Assembly (NCBI GenBank): GCA_910575795.1
Contig: CAJTGE010000040.1
Coordinates: 1 to 46,350 of the forward strand
Source of the DNA: Clostridiaceae bacterium
GTDB taxonomy: Bacteria > Bacillota > Clostridia > Lachnospirales > Lachnospiraceae
Direction: 5' to 3'
DNA: 46,350 nucleotides
This document shows positions 7,509-15,133 of this stretch, one piece after another (position 1 is the first letter of the stretch; every line of letters begins with the position of its first letter). The notes beneath the pieces were generated by a model that ran no database searches, had not been told where the DNA came from, and saw only the letters and a program-made list of their open reading frames with translations. The position numbers were made by a program, and so were the translations under genes.

Positions 7509-8876
7509 ATGACAGCAAAACAGGAAACAAGGAAACAGCAGGAACTTCCCAATACTGGCTTCATCCGTGACAGGGACTGCACGAAGGATACGCCAGTCGT
7601 ATTCGGCGTGCCCGACACTCCCATATACGGGACGGGTAAGCGGATCCGTCCAAGGATTTCCGGGCGTGAGGATTCTGGGCATATGAAGAAGATCCTTCTG
7701 CCGGAACTGCTGCCACTGGAAGATTACGATCTGGTGGTTGTCCTGTTATCTGGAGGGAAGGACAGTATCGCCTGCTATTACAAGCTGCTGGAGCTTGGCG
7801 TCCCGAAAGAGAAGTTTGAGTTCTGGCACCATGACATTGATGGCGGACACCCTAGCCGGAGAATGGACTGGCGGTGTACGCAGAACTATGTCAGGGCATT
7901 CGCCGAAGCAGAAGGAGTGCCGCTCAGGACTTCCTGGCGGGTAAACGGTTTTTTCGGCGAGCTATACCGGATAGGTGCGTCGGAACCGGTGGAATGGATG
8001 GATCCGGAAACCGGGGAGATCTGTCAGTGTAAACTGTCCCCCAGTTACCTTCAGTGCATGGAGATCAAAGAAAAGGCCACGGAGGACATGGAAGAGCAGC
8101 TGAAGCAGCACGGATGCCGGATGAAATTCCCGGCAAAGACCGGGGACTTGAGCCGCCGCTGGTGTTCGGCCTACCTGAAGATCATGGTAGCGGATACAGT
8201 AATGAGCAACTTAAGCCGTCTGGAAGAACTGGAACGGCTTGGAGGGAAACGGCAGAAGTTCCCCGCAAAGGGCGGTACCCACCAGGGACGCTGGTGCAGT
8301 GGGAGCTTAAAGGCCGCCGTCCAGGACAGCGTGACAGCAAACCTGGAGAAGACCAAGAATGATGTGAAAATACTGGTCGTATCAGGGGAACGCCGGGGCG
8401 AGTCAGCAGGCAGGAGCAAGTATAACGAGATGGAGATCCACCGCACGAACGCGACTGTGAAGGCACACCGGCTGGTCCACCAGTGGAGGCCAGTCATCGA
8501 CTACAGCGAGAAGGACGTGTGGGAGGTGTTAAAACGCCACAAGGTCAACCCTCATCCGTGCTACCGTGCCGGATGGAACCGCTGCAGCTGCGCAATGTGC
8601 ATCTTCTCAACGCCGCCCCTGTTCGCTGGGATCAAGGAACTCTACCCGGAAGACTATGAGCTTTTGAAGCAGGATGAGCGCATCCTGGGGTTTACCCTGG
8701 ATAACAAGCGTGACCTGGATACCTTTGTAGGGAATGCCGAGTCCTGTGTTTACCACGGTGATGAGGCAGCAGTGCGGAGCCTGGTGACTGGGGAGTTTTC
8801 CGTGGATGACGTTTACGCTGACCAGTGGATGTATCCGGCTGGGGCTTTCCATGGCGCAGAAGGCGGGCCATGCTGA
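7509..8876 (+). CDS. PAPS reductase-fold (adenine nucleotide alpha hydrolase) protein, 455 aa
   Basis: ATG 7509 follows AAAAGGAGAAAGAC, which decides the start. LSGGKDS at residues 80-86 is the PP-loop that binds ATP in PAPS reductases and related thiolation or adenylation enzymes such as DndC. Residues 205-235 and 249-279 are an internal duplication (KFPAK, then RWCS, then LK and NL), doubling the RWC substrate-binding segment seen once in relatives. A Cys group lies at 351, 359, 361 and 364 (RCSCAMC), fit for a metal or Fe-S site. VVSGERRGESAGR near residue 290 is typical of the family. Substrate unknown; no dnd partner genes are nearby. Confidence 0.85.
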   Translation: MTAKQETRKQQELPNTGFIRDRDCTKDTPVVFGVPDTPIYGTGKRIRPRISGREDSGHMKKILLPELLPLEDYDLVVVLLSGGKDSIACYYKLLELGVPKEKFEFWHHDIDGGHPSRRMDWRCTQNYVRAFAEAEGVPLRTSWRVNGFFGELYRIGASEPVEWMDPETGEICQCKLSPSYLQCMEIKEKATEDMEEQLKQHGCRMKFPAKTGDLSRRWCSAYLKIMVADTVMSNLSRLEELERLGGKRQKFPAKGGTHQGRWCSGSLKAAVQDSVTANLEKTKNDVKILVVSGERRGESAGRSKYNEMEIHRTNATVKAHRLVHQWRPVIDYSEKDVWEVLKRHKVNPHPCYRAGWNRCSCAMCIFSTPPLFAGIKELYPEDYELLKQDERILGFTLDNKRDLDTFVGNAESCVYHGDEAAVRSLVTGEFSVDDVYADQWMYPAGAFHGAEGGPC

Positions 8877-8965
8877 TACCACAGCGATACCACAATTTCA
8901 AAAAAATAATCGAAATTCAAAAAAAAAGAAAGGATAAAATAAAGAAGAAAAAGGAGAAAAATAAT

Positions 8966-9205
8966 ATGTATGATGAACTGTACGGATACCTGAAAACTTA
9001 CCTGATTCAAAACAACTGGGATGATGAATATACAAAAAACGGCGCACGGAGCATCTTTACGACGATCTGCCTGTGCTGCAATATCGACGCTGATACGGCA
9101 CGGTGCGATCAGATGCTGCGTGAGCTGTATGATACGGCTGATATCCAGGAACTTGACGTCAGCTATGATGAATTTGAGAACTTTATGATCGAATATATCG
9201 TGTAA
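8966..9205 (+). CDS. Hypothetical protein, 79 aa
   Basis: ATG 8966 follows AAGGAGAAAAATAAT. An acidic small protein with a probable helical fold (YDELYGYLKTYLIQNNWDDE) and three Cys. I do not recognise a family. It is 89 bp after the PAPS-reductase-type gene, followed by a terminator, so the two are probably co-transcribed. The longer upstream frame lacks a better ribosome site and overlaps the gene before it, so it was not used. Confidence 0.65.
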   Translation: MYDELYGYLKTYLIQNNWDDEYTKNGARSIFTTICLCCNIDADTARCDQMLRELYDTADIQELDVSYDEFENFMIEYIV

Positions 9206-9217
9206 TCTCTTTCTCTG

Positions 9218-9258
9218 AAAAAGCCCTGGGAGGATAATATCTCCTGTGGCTTTTTTTT
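9218..9258 (+). terminator. Rho-independent terminator
   Basis: AAAAAGCC, TGGGAG and CTCCT, GGCTTTTTTTT form an interrupted stem ending in eight T. Confidence 0.85.
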
Positions 9259-9343
9259 GCGCGTATATAAGGCAAATCCTTTCTTTTTCACCAAGATTTA
9301 ATTCGGTTGAAGCCACGCCCCCTTTAGGGGCGGTTTTTCTTTT

Positions 9344-9745
9344 TTATCCTTGTGATTCGATATAATGTTCGATAGTCCGTTGGGAAACCTGCCCAACAGA
9401 AGCTGCAAAATACCCATCTGACCAAAATGTCCTTTCTTTCCAATAGTAGCGTTTAAGGACATGTCCGTGTTTTTGCTAGATCCTCCATGTACTGTTCCGC
9501 TTTAAGGTGCGCACGATAGCTGTAATACTATCTGATGGATTGTACTGCAGAAGGATATGCACATGATCCCGATCGGTCTCCATCCGGCGGATGTACCAAT
9601 GATGTTCTCGGCTAATGTCATATAAGAACTGTTTAATATCATCGCGGATAGCTCCAGTCAGCAACGCCTTGTGGTATTTCGTCGCAAAGATCAGATGCGC
9701 CATGAGAAGATTCTTATTGTGCCGTCGATGCTGATACTGGTCCAT
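9344..9745 (-). pseudogene. tnpA: IS200/IS605 TnpA transposase with an in-frame TAG
   Basis: A Y1 HUH transposase of 133 codons. It starts MDQYQHRRHNKNLLMAHLIF, contains the HUH motif as HVHILL near residue 64, and would end FWSDGYFAASVGQVSQRTIE then HYIESQG. A TAG at 9476-9478 interrupts it after TWRI. Relatives normally carry Trp there, so TGG to TAG is the likely change. The catalytic Tyr expected in the C-terminal helix lies after the stop, so the protein made would be inactive. The 5' part is well preserved, so the mutation looks recent. Confidence 0.85.
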
Positions 9746-9834
9746 ATACCCGCCTCCTCTAAATGATTACATGCTGTTAAACGCAAGGCTTTATCTAAGT
9801 ATGTCTGTTATCGATTTTTTTTAGTTCAAAATCG

Positions 9835-9884
9835 TTATCCGCAAAAAATCGTTAAAAAAAATATAAGCCATACTTCCATCAGAA
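9835..9884 (+). promoter_or_regulatory. TTATCCGC/CATACT element, copy 1 (before tnpB)
   Basis: TATCCGC starts at 9836 and CATACT at 9869, 33 bp apart. The intervening DNA is A-rich and ends ATATAAGC. A second CCATACTT lies 36 bp further on (9907). It precedes tnpB, so this gene seems to be expressed from the host element's promoter type. Confidence 0.7.
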
Positions 9885-9958
9885 ACGATAAACCGTGAGG
9901 AACAGCCATACTTCTCACAGGATATCGGTTTAACAGATACGAAGAGGAGGCTGCGGCA

Positions 9959-11254
9959 ATGCCAAAAAAGAAGACGGCGGCGGATACAGCGGAAACATCT
10001 GGAACAACGAAAACAGCGGAACCGGCAAAACCAACGATCACAAAAACTGTGAAGTTCCATATCCATGCGTCAAAAGAACAAGGCAATGATTTCTGTGCGC
10101 TTACCAGCGCCTATGCCGAAGCCTGCGAGTATGTATCCGGATATGTGTTTGACCATGAGTTTATCCTGAACGCGAACACACTCCAGGGTTTCCTGTACCA
10201 GACAGTCCGTGAAAGATACGGGCTGAAGTCCCAGATGGCGGTCTCCGTGCTCAAAACGGTTGTGTCCAAGTATAAGACTGTGGAAACCCAGCTTGCCAGC
10301 AAACCTTATAAGTACATCGCCACAGAAGACGGTAAAGATGTAACAAAATACATCCCCCGCACGCTTAAATGGCTGCAGGAGCCAATACACTTTAAACGCC
10401 CGCAGGCGGATCTGGTGCATGGGAGGGATTACAGCTTCGTGGATAACGGGACTGCACTGTCCTTAAATACCCTTGGGAAGCGGACCCGCGTTGCGTTCGA
10501 TGTGCCGGAGTGCTTTAAGGGGTACTTTGATGGTACATGGAAGTTCGGAACAGGGAAACTGGTAAAGCTGCTGGGCGAATGGTATTTCCATATCCCAGCG
10601 ACAAAAGAGATCGATGAGGCAGCCGCGAAACCGTCCCATATCGTCGGGCTAGACAGGGGGCTCAGGTTCCTGGTGACAGCCTATGACGATACATGCAAGA
10701 CAACCTTCTTTAAAGGCAGTGACATCATGCGGAAAAGGCAGGCTTTCGCAGACACAAGGGCAGAGCTCCAGGCAAAAGGAACCAGGTCGGCGAAACGTGC
10801 GTTAAAACGTATCTCCGGGCGAGAGAACCGCTGGATGTCTGATGTGAACCATCAGATATCAAAGACACTCGTTCAGTCATACGGGAAGGGCACACTGTTT
10901 GTCCTGGAGGATCTTGCCGGCGTAAGTTTTGCGGAGGAGAATCTTTCCCGCAGCCGCAAAGGCAGACGGGAGCTGCGCTCCTGGCCGTTTTACCAGTTTG
11001 ATCAGTTCCTGAAGTATAAAGCCCTTGAAGCGGGCTCATCCGTCATCAATGTCCCGGCGGCATACACCTCCCAACGGTGCCCGTTATGCGGGCGGATCCA
11101 TAAGGAGAACCGGGACCATAAACAGCATGAGTATCTCTGTGATGGATGCGGATACCGTTCCAATGATGACCGGATAGGCGCTATGAACCTGTATGACTTG
11201 GGGATCATGTACGCGTCTGGAAACAAAGAGCCCGGCTTGAGGCTAAGAAAGTGA
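9959..11254 (+). CDS. tnpB: TnpB RNA-guided nuclease, 431 aa
   Basis: Members of this family cut DNA under guidance of an RNA made from the 3' end of the gene and the element's right end. The RuvC-type residues are all present: D232 (GLDRG), E317 (LEDLAG) and D404 (SNDDRIGAMN). The zinc finger is intact: C374, C377, C394, C397 (CPLCG and CDGCGY). An unusual Lys/Ala/Thr-rich N-terminal tail (residues 1-30) precedes the usual start of the fold. ATG 9959 follows GAAGAGGAGGCTGCGGCA. The gene stands next to a dead tnpA and carries a copy of the window-wide promoter element, so it may serve the plasmid rather than the transposon. Confidence 0.92.
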   Translation: MPKKKTAADTAETSGTTKTAEPAKPTITKTVKFHIHASKEQGNDFCALTSAYAEACEYVSGYVFDHEFILNANTLQGFLYQTVRERYGLKSQMAVSVLKTVVSKYKTVETQLASKPYKYIATEDGKDVTKYIPRTLKWLQEPIHFKRPQADLVHGRDYSFVDNGTALSLNTLGKRTRVAFDVPECFKGYFDGTWKFGTGKLVKLLGEWYFHIPATKEIDEAAAKPSHIVGLDRGLRFLVTAYDDTCKTTFFKGSDIMRKRQAFADTRAELQAKGTRSAKRALKRISGRENRWMSDVNHQISKTLVQSYGKGTLFVLEDLAGVSFAEENLSRSRKGRRELRSWPFYQFDQFLKYKALEAGSSVINVPAAYTSQRCPLCGRIHKENRDHKQHEYLCDGCGYRSNDDRIGAMNLYDLGIMYASGNKEPGLRLRK

Positions 11255-11496
11255 ATTAACATATTTCTGCCTGGGCAACGCCTGGCAGGATCAAAAAACG
11301 GGTGCAAGTCAGTCATCCGGCGATGCGGCCACAGTCCACCTGTACCGGTGGGATACACGCAAAAGTACAGTCTGGGAGCGCTCCCCCTTGGGAGTGACGC
11401 GAGGACCAGATGGGTGAGCTGCAATCTTCCGAAACTATAAAGGGCAGGGAGCCTTTAGCAAGCCCCGATCCCTTTATGGGTCGGGGTATCTTGACA
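11255..11496 (+). ncRNA. Likely TnpB guide RNA (reRNA/omega RNA) region
   Basis: The 240 bp after tnpB contain no credible gene but several stems: GCCTGGGCAACGCCTGGC, CCACCTGTACCGGTGGG, GGGAGCGCTCCC with further CTTGGGAG, and the end hairpin CCCCGATCCC-TTTA-TGGGTCGGGG. In TnpB systems the guide scaffold occupies this place and the variable guide begins just outside the right end, here near 11496. The 5' limit may reach back into the tnpB gene. Structure is read by eye only. Confidence 0.65.
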
Positions 11497-11499
11497 AGC

Positions 11500-11589
11500 A
11501 TGAAAAACACACCAAAAGGAGATCAAAAAACGGGGAAAATGAGCCTGGAAGAATTCATTGCTGCGACACTTGAGGGGGATGAAGTATAG
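11500..11589 (+). CDS. Possible small ORF or gene remnant, 29 aa
   Basis: ATG 11500 opens MKNTPKGDQKTGKMSLEEFI and ends at a TAG at 11587. No ribosome site precedes ATG 11500. AAAGGAG lies inside it, 16 bases before the internal ATG of MSLEEF. It begins exactly after the right end of the tnpB element, so it may be the 3' end of a gene disrupted by that insertion. If the element's guide begins here, this stretch would also be guide sequence. Confidence 0.25.
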   Translation: MKNTPKGDQKTGKMSLEEFIAATLEGDEV

Positions 11590-11699
11590 ACAAGGGGTAT
11601 GAGATGACAGCTTTTTGCGGATAACTTTTTTTTCTTGGAAAATGTTACCCAGGAGCTATTATTCTTGTATTTTTGCGAAATTTTCTGGGAATCGGAGAC

Positions 11700-11720
11700 A
11701 TTCGCCATACTTTCGCTAGA
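11700..11720 (+). promoter_or_regulatory. Partial CATACT element before 11752
   Basis: CGCCATACTTTCGCTAGAAG at about 11703 matches the 3' half of the full copies (GCCATACTTCC then AGAAA). A GCGGATAA lies at 11616, but not at the usual 33-bp distance. Used to choose the start of the next gene. Confidence 0.4.
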
Positions 11721-11751
11721 AGAAAAACAAGCGAAAAGCAGGTATACCAAT

Positions 11752-11940
11752 ATGATCATGGCGAGAGACGGCGTGACGATCACGCAAAGCGGAAACACAA
11801 TTTACTGTTCCAATGGAGAAACCTACACATTCTCCGGCAATATGCTGTTCGGCTCTGGCGGCACGATCTCCTCGAATGTGAGCAGCATCCAGGAGGCTGT
11901 CGGTATCGTAGCGGGATTGCACGGCGGAAAAATGTTCTGA
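11752..11940 (+). CDS. Hypothetical protein, 62 aa, Gly/Ser-rich
   Basis: ATG 11752, with a weak ribosome site (GCAGGT), gives a protein of short beta-strand-like pieces (TITQSGNTIYCSNGETYTFS, then NMLFGSGG). The frame continues upstream to 11635, but that part would lie before the likely promoter, so the shorter start is preferred. No family recognised. The repeated TxSG/YxxxGxT pattern resembles small beta-helix or DUF-type proteins. It is directly upstream of the HEPN gene but separated from it by another copy of the promoter element. Confidence 0.45.
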   Translation: MIMARDGVTITQSGNTIYCSNGETYTFSGNMLFGSGGTISSNVSSIQEAVGIVAGLHGGKMF

Positions 11941-11946
11941 AAAATG

Positions 11947-11996
11947 CTATCTGCGGAAATACCCCATAGAAAATATCAGCCATACCTTCATTATGA
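11947..11996 (+). promoter_or_regulatory. TTATCCGC/CATACT element, copy 2 (before HEPN gene)
   Basis: TATCTGC at 11948 and CATACC at 11981 are 33 bp apart. Both boxes have one change from consensus, so expression may be weaker. The HEPN gene starts 70 bp later. Confidence 0.6.
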
Positions 11997-12049
11997 AAAT
12001 ACAGTAACACAAAACCGAAAAAAATTCCAGAATAGGAGAGTGACAGCAT

Positions 12050-12496
12050 ATGCCAAGAGAAACATTCTTGGATAAGGCCATTGGAAATTATAAGGTGGCT
12101 ACGATAATTAAAGAGCAGATGGGGAGCAATAAGATCTATCTCGATCACGTCGCATTTTACCTGCAGCAATCTGTGGAAATGTGCCTGAAATATCAGCTGG
12201 AGAACAATGGCATCGAGCACCAGAGGATCCACGACATCGACCAGTTGATCCAGGCAGGGCGACAGGGTGGTGTTGACATCATCATGGTAGACTACATCAT
12301 GGAGCATAGCAAAATGATATCTTCGTGGGAGACAAGAGCTGGGAACCTGTCAGATGACTACTTGGAAGCCAAGGATATTGAAGTGGCGATGGCAGGCGTG
12401 AGCGATTTTCTTGATCGTGTAGTTGAAAACAAAAGATTGCGCGAAGCTAGATCAAGCCCCACCCATAAAGATGAGATCGAAGAAAATGAGAGATAG
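12050..12496 (+). CDS. HEPN-domain protein, 148 aa
   Basis: ATG 12050 follows ATAGGAGAGTGACAGCAT. The pattern of a helical HEPN domain is clear: FYLQQSVEMCLKYQLENNG, then a His-containing segment (HQRIHDIDQLI), then SWETRAGNLSDDYLEAKDIE with a final long helix. HEPN proteins include RNases of toxin-antitoxin and defence systems and non-catalytic partners of nucleotidyltransferases. The RNase motif R-x4-6-H is not present in clear form, so a catalytic role is doubtful. The usual MNT partner is not next to it; a Pol-beta-type nucleotidyltransferase lies 30 kb away at 42900. A terminator follows directly. Confidence 0.75.
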   Translation: MPRETFLDKAIGNYKVATIIKEQMGSNKIYLDHVAFYLQQSVEMCLKYQLENNGIEHQRIHDIDQLIQAGRQGGVDIIMVDYIMEHSKMISSWETRAGNLSDDYLEAKDIEVAMAGVSDFLDRVVENKRLREARSSPTHKDEIEENER

Positions 12497-12502
12497 CAGC
12501 AC

Positions 12503-12535
12503 AAGGAGGAAACCAGTTAATGGCCTCCTTTTTGC
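12503..12535 (+). terminator. Rho-independent terminator
   Basis: AAGGAGG and CCTCCTTTTT pair around an ACCAGTTAATGG inner hairpin, seven bases after the HEPN stop codon. Confidence 0.8.
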
Positions 12536-12645
12536 ATGCCACAAAATGGTATCCATAAAAAGCACCTTACTTAGGGACATTTTTTTAATCCGTTTCCCGA
12601 AACTCCGCTTAATCTTGCTTCATGCGAGAGAGCAGGAGGGCTAAA

Positions 12646-12852
12646 TTATCTCCGATACAAACACGATGAACTGTAATCTGGGCAAGATCTGTTCCCGGTA
12701 CAACCAACACATTTATTTACGCTACCGAAACGCCTTATCAGCTCTTCTTGTTCATACTGCTCATCACGCCTATGACTCTGTTCAAGCTCATCCTGCCAAC
12801 CCTCATGAAAGTATCCTGCTATGGAGGACAGCCAACACTGTTCGTCTGTCAT
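12646..12852 (-). CDS. Hypothetical small protein, 68 aa, four Cys near the C-terminus
   Basis: On the minus strand, ATG at 12852 is preceded by AAAAAAGAGGTGATTCC, a strong ribosome site. The product is MTDEQCWLSSIAGYFHEGW followed by a very charged helical segment, and ends with CVGCTGNRSCPDYSSSC. The four Cys may bind a metal. A minus-strand copy of the TTATCCGC/CATACT element lies 30-80 bp upstream, which supports that this is a real gene. Function unknown. Confidence 0.6.
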   Translation of the reverse strand: MTDEQCWLSSIAGYFHEGWQDELEQSHRRDEQYEQEELIRRFGSVNKCVGCTGNRSCPDYSSSCLYRR

Positions 12853-12884
12853 GGAATCACCTCTTTTTTGTTTTTTATCTTCCC

Positions 12885-12930
12885 GTAGGAAGTATGTCTT
12901 ATATTTCTTTAAAATATTTTTTGTGGATAG
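12885..12930 (-). promoter_or_regulatory. TTATCCGC/CATACT element, copy 3, minus strand
   Basis: On the minus strand TATCCAC starts at 12929 and CATACT at 12896, again 33 bp apart, with AAATATAAGA just before the -10-like box. It faces the small gene ending at 12646. Confidence 0.65.
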
Positions 12931-12941
12931 CATCACGCAAG

Positions 12942-12972
12942 AAAAAAAGACGCCTCACCTGGAGACGCCTTT
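12942..12972 (-). terminator. Rho-independent terminator, overlapping a gene end
   Basis: On the minus strand GCGTCTC-CAGGT-GAGGCGT followed by CTTTTTTT forms a seven-base stem with two G-U pairs. The TGA of the zinc-finger gene lies inside the stem. Confidence 0.6.
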
Positions 12973-13608
12973 AATCCGTTTCGCATACAGATCCCGCACT
13001 TTCTTGCATACAGAAGCCTTGCGGATCAGCTCCTGTTTGAGTTTCTGGTAGGATGAGTCATCGAACGACTCACCCAGGTAGTCATATACAAGGCCGGCTC
13101 CGGGGGCGTTCCGGCTCCCATAGGCGTCAAACAGTGCCTTGTATTTTCCGATCATTTCGTTCGCCCGGTCTATGACCATGGTGTAATATGTCGCTGAGTC
13201 TTCGCTGAACAACCCAGCCAGGTCATGGACTGTCTGTGTCCCATCCTCGTTTTCCGTCTGCATCCCGCCCTGGCAGAAACCGAGCGCTTCCATTTCTTCC
13301 CTGCTCAGCCATACCGGGGTCTGTTTGGTACTGGTACCCATTGGTGTCGGCACGATTCCGTAGTGCCGTAGGATTCCGACGCAGGCTTCCTCATAGGAGA
13401 GGGAATTCTGGATGCGGAACAGTTCCACTTTGCTGTAGGACTGGCCGCAGCTCCAGCATTTCCAGTATTCACCATCCCGGGAAGTCATCCCGGAGCCATT
13501 CTGTCCTGAGCCAGAGCCGCAGACTGGACAGATATAGCTTTTCCGGTTTTTGGCAAGTGGGAGGAACGATGGTTCCAGGTACTTGATTGCTGTCATATCA
13601 TATTTCAT
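12955..13608 (-). CDS. CHC2-type zinc-finger (primase-like) protein, 217 aa
   Basis: The start chosen is the ATG at 13608 (MKYDMTAIKYLEP), 14 bases after AAGGAGG. Residues about 24-60 carry a DnaG-like zinc finger: YICPVCGSGSG, then YWKCWSCGQSY, followed by VELFRIQNSLSYEEACVGIL, as in the N-terminus of primases and phage helicase-primases. No Toprim or RNA-polymerase domain follows, so it cannot be a complete primase; it may recognise single-stranded DNA or work with a missing primase. The rest is helical, with a conserved-looking DRANEMIGKYKALFDA. The setting with SSB and helicase genes fits a DNA-handling role. Confidence 0.75.
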   Translation of the reverse strand: MKYDMTAIKYLEPSFLPLAKNRKSYICPVCGSGSGQNGSGMTSRDGEYWKCWSCGQSYSKVELFRIQNSLSYEEACVGILRHYGIVPTPMGTSTKQTPVWLSREEMEALGFCQGGMQTENEDGTQTVHDLAGLFSEDSATYYTMVIDRANEMIGKYKALFDAYGSRNAPGAGLVYDYLGESFDDSSYQKLKQELIRKASVCKKVRDLYAKRIKGVSR

Positions 13609-13743
13609 TCTCTTTTCGCCAACCTCCTTATCAAGAGGCATTGGATCCGTATCGATTCCTCAATGCCTTATTCTCATATCCTGTGTTAAGTATGGGAATG
13701 GGGTGGCATGCAACGGCACTGATATTCTTTTAATTTCGGACAG

Positions 13744-13775
13744 AAAGAAAGCCCCTGCCATTGCGGCAGAGGCTT
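13744..13775 (-). terminator. Rho-independent terminator for the Rpn gene
   Basis: On the minus strand GCCTCTGCC-GCAA-TGGCAGGGGC is followed by TTTCTTTC, 30 bp after the stop at 13803. Confidence 0.85.
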
Positions 13776-13802
13776 GCATCAGGCCTTTCGTATTTTTTCT
13801 GT

Positions 13803-14813
13803 TTAGGCTGTCTTTTCGCCTTTTTCTTTCTTGGCCTTCCATTCGTAATAGCCAGCTTTCTCCTCATCGGAAAAGTCTAACTGTGTCATGGATGTCTCGA
13901 TGTTGACATTGTGCGTCTTTGAGTATCTTTCGGCGATCATATACTGACCTTCTTTTATGCCTTTTTCGATACCTTTTTCGATGCCTTTCTCGATACCTTC
14001 TTTTTCAAAAGCGTCCAGCAGAGTACACATCTTGGCTTCTCCTTTCTTGGACTCTTCGACCATATACTCCTTGTATTCACGATAGCGGCGGTCGCCCGTG
14101 AATGTATGAAAAAATTCCATCATTTCTGATACGTGAGTCCACTCTCTTTTCTCATTATACATCATTTCCTTTTCTTTTCCAAGTCTTTTTGCGCGGAAAA
14201 AATTTGCGATAGTCTGGAAATCGCTCTTAAATTTGTTAATCGTTTTTTCTTCCAGAAATGCCACCTGGATTAGGTTGATGTGGTAATCCGGCACGAATGG
14301 TTTTAACCAGTCCGGCAGATCGAGCAGTTCCCATAATGTGATAGGTGCATCCCATTTTTTCATTCCGAAATACAGAACAATGGTAACTGTTGGCCACAGT
14401 TTTTGTCCCTTATGCAGAACTTCTGTAAATTTTGCTTCATTTCTATTTTGCTTGTTTTCATATTGAGTTTGTTTGATCATGCGGTCATAAGAAGCATAAT
14501 CGTATCCCATACAGCGGGCAACCATAACTCTGTTGATATCTGTCTGATTTTCTAATCCCCAGACTGCGAAACGCACTCCATTGCGGATATCTTCTTTGCA
14601 CACATCACGCATTTTTTCATGGTATGATCCATCAGCGGTTTTGTATTGGCTTGAGGTAGAGCTATCGACCAGATCATCTTCTTGTATATGCTGTCCGTCA
14701 TTACATACGAGAACGTTCAGAATATCCGCAAAGACATCGTTATAGTCCTCCAGCAGCTTTTCTGTCTGATCCGGCTTGCTTGCTTTTGGTCTGTTTACTT
14801 TTTCGTTTCCCAT
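13803..14813 (-). CDS. Rpn family / PD-(D/E)XK nuclease transposase-type protein, 336 aa
   Basis: The protein fits the Rpn/PDDEXK family: an N-terminal segment DYNDVFADILNVLVCNDGQ, then ENQTDINRVMVARCMGYDY, then TVTIVLYFGMKKWDAPITLW, the usual core order with E, Q and K near the active centre. The C-terminus has the typical tandem EKGIEKGIEKGIKEG repeat, a flexible coil found in many Rpn proteins. Members cut DNA and promote RecA-independent recombination, and are often carried in many copies on clostridial genomes. Start ATG 14813 follows GAAAGGAGGGAGAAAAAC on the minus strand. It is transcribed alone, with its own terminator. Confidence 0.85.
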   Translation of the reverse strand: MGNEKVNRPKASKPDQTEKLLEDYNDVFADILNVLVCNDGQHIQEDDLVDSSTSSQYKTADGSYHEKMRDVCKEDIRNGVRFAVWGLENQTDINRVMVARCMGYDYASYDRMIKQTQYENKQNRNEAKFTEVLHKGQKLWPTVTIVLYFGMKKWDAPITLWELLDLPDWLKPFVPDYHINLIQVAFLEEKTINKFKSDFQTIANFFRAKRLGKEKEMMYNEKREWTHVSEMMEFFHTFTGDRRYREYKEYMVEESKKGEAKMCTLLDAFEKEGIEKGIEKGIEKGIKEGQYMIAERYSKTHNVNIETSMTQLDFSDEEKAGYYEWKAKKEKGEKTA

Positions 14814-15030
14814 GTTTTTCTCCCTCCTTTCTCAAAAAAGTCGGAGATCGCCTAAGGCAGCCTCCGTTAAAATCACAGAGGCATGATGCCCCAGGACAGA
14901 CAAAAACACATCTTCCTGATGCTGGCTCAGTGCCTTATGTCTGTACAATGGAAGTATGGCGATGGGTACACGGCTTCAAGGGCAGTTTTGCTTTCTTGGT
15001 GCTTTAGGTATTCCCAGGCTGCCAGAAACC

Positions 15031-15133
15031 ATATTAAGTACTGAAAAGACGCATTAACTATACCTTTAGAATCCATATATATGAAATTGACGCAATGGCA
15101 TTTAAAAACTATATTAAGTACTGGAAAGACGCA
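15031..15133. repeat. Pair of 23-bp direct repeats, 80 bp apart
   Basis: ATATTAAGTACTG and AAAGACGCA, with one A/G difference between them, occur at 15031 and again at 15111. The DNA between them has no gene. The surrounding 14814-15978 is ORF-poor; it also carries TTATCCGC at about 15430, 15481 and 15616 and a minus-strand CATACT at 14958 that faces the Rpn gene. Confidence 0.7.

Larger units (their letters stand above)
9305..11498. mobile_element. IS605-like element (tnpA pseudogene plus tnpB)
   Basis: Divergent tnpA and tnpB are arranged as in IS605. A hairpin, CGCCCC-CTTTA-GGGGCG, lies at the tnpA side (about 9315-9333). A hairpin, CCCCGATCCC-TTTA-TGGGTCGGGG, lies at the tnpB side (about 11463-11486). 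The two share the CCCTTTA core. A copy of the window-wide TTATCCGC/CATACT element sits between the two genes, which is unusual inside an IS. The two genes may therefore come from separate insertions. Confidence 0.5.

Noticed and set aside
3548..9745. Two in-frame stops (TAA in the YGSGL gene, TAG in tnpA) as a sign of stop-codon recoding
   Set aside because: All large genes in the window end and read normally with the standard code, the two stops are different codons replacing different residues (Tyr and Trp), and both lie in genes that look dispensable. Simple nonsense mutations explain them.
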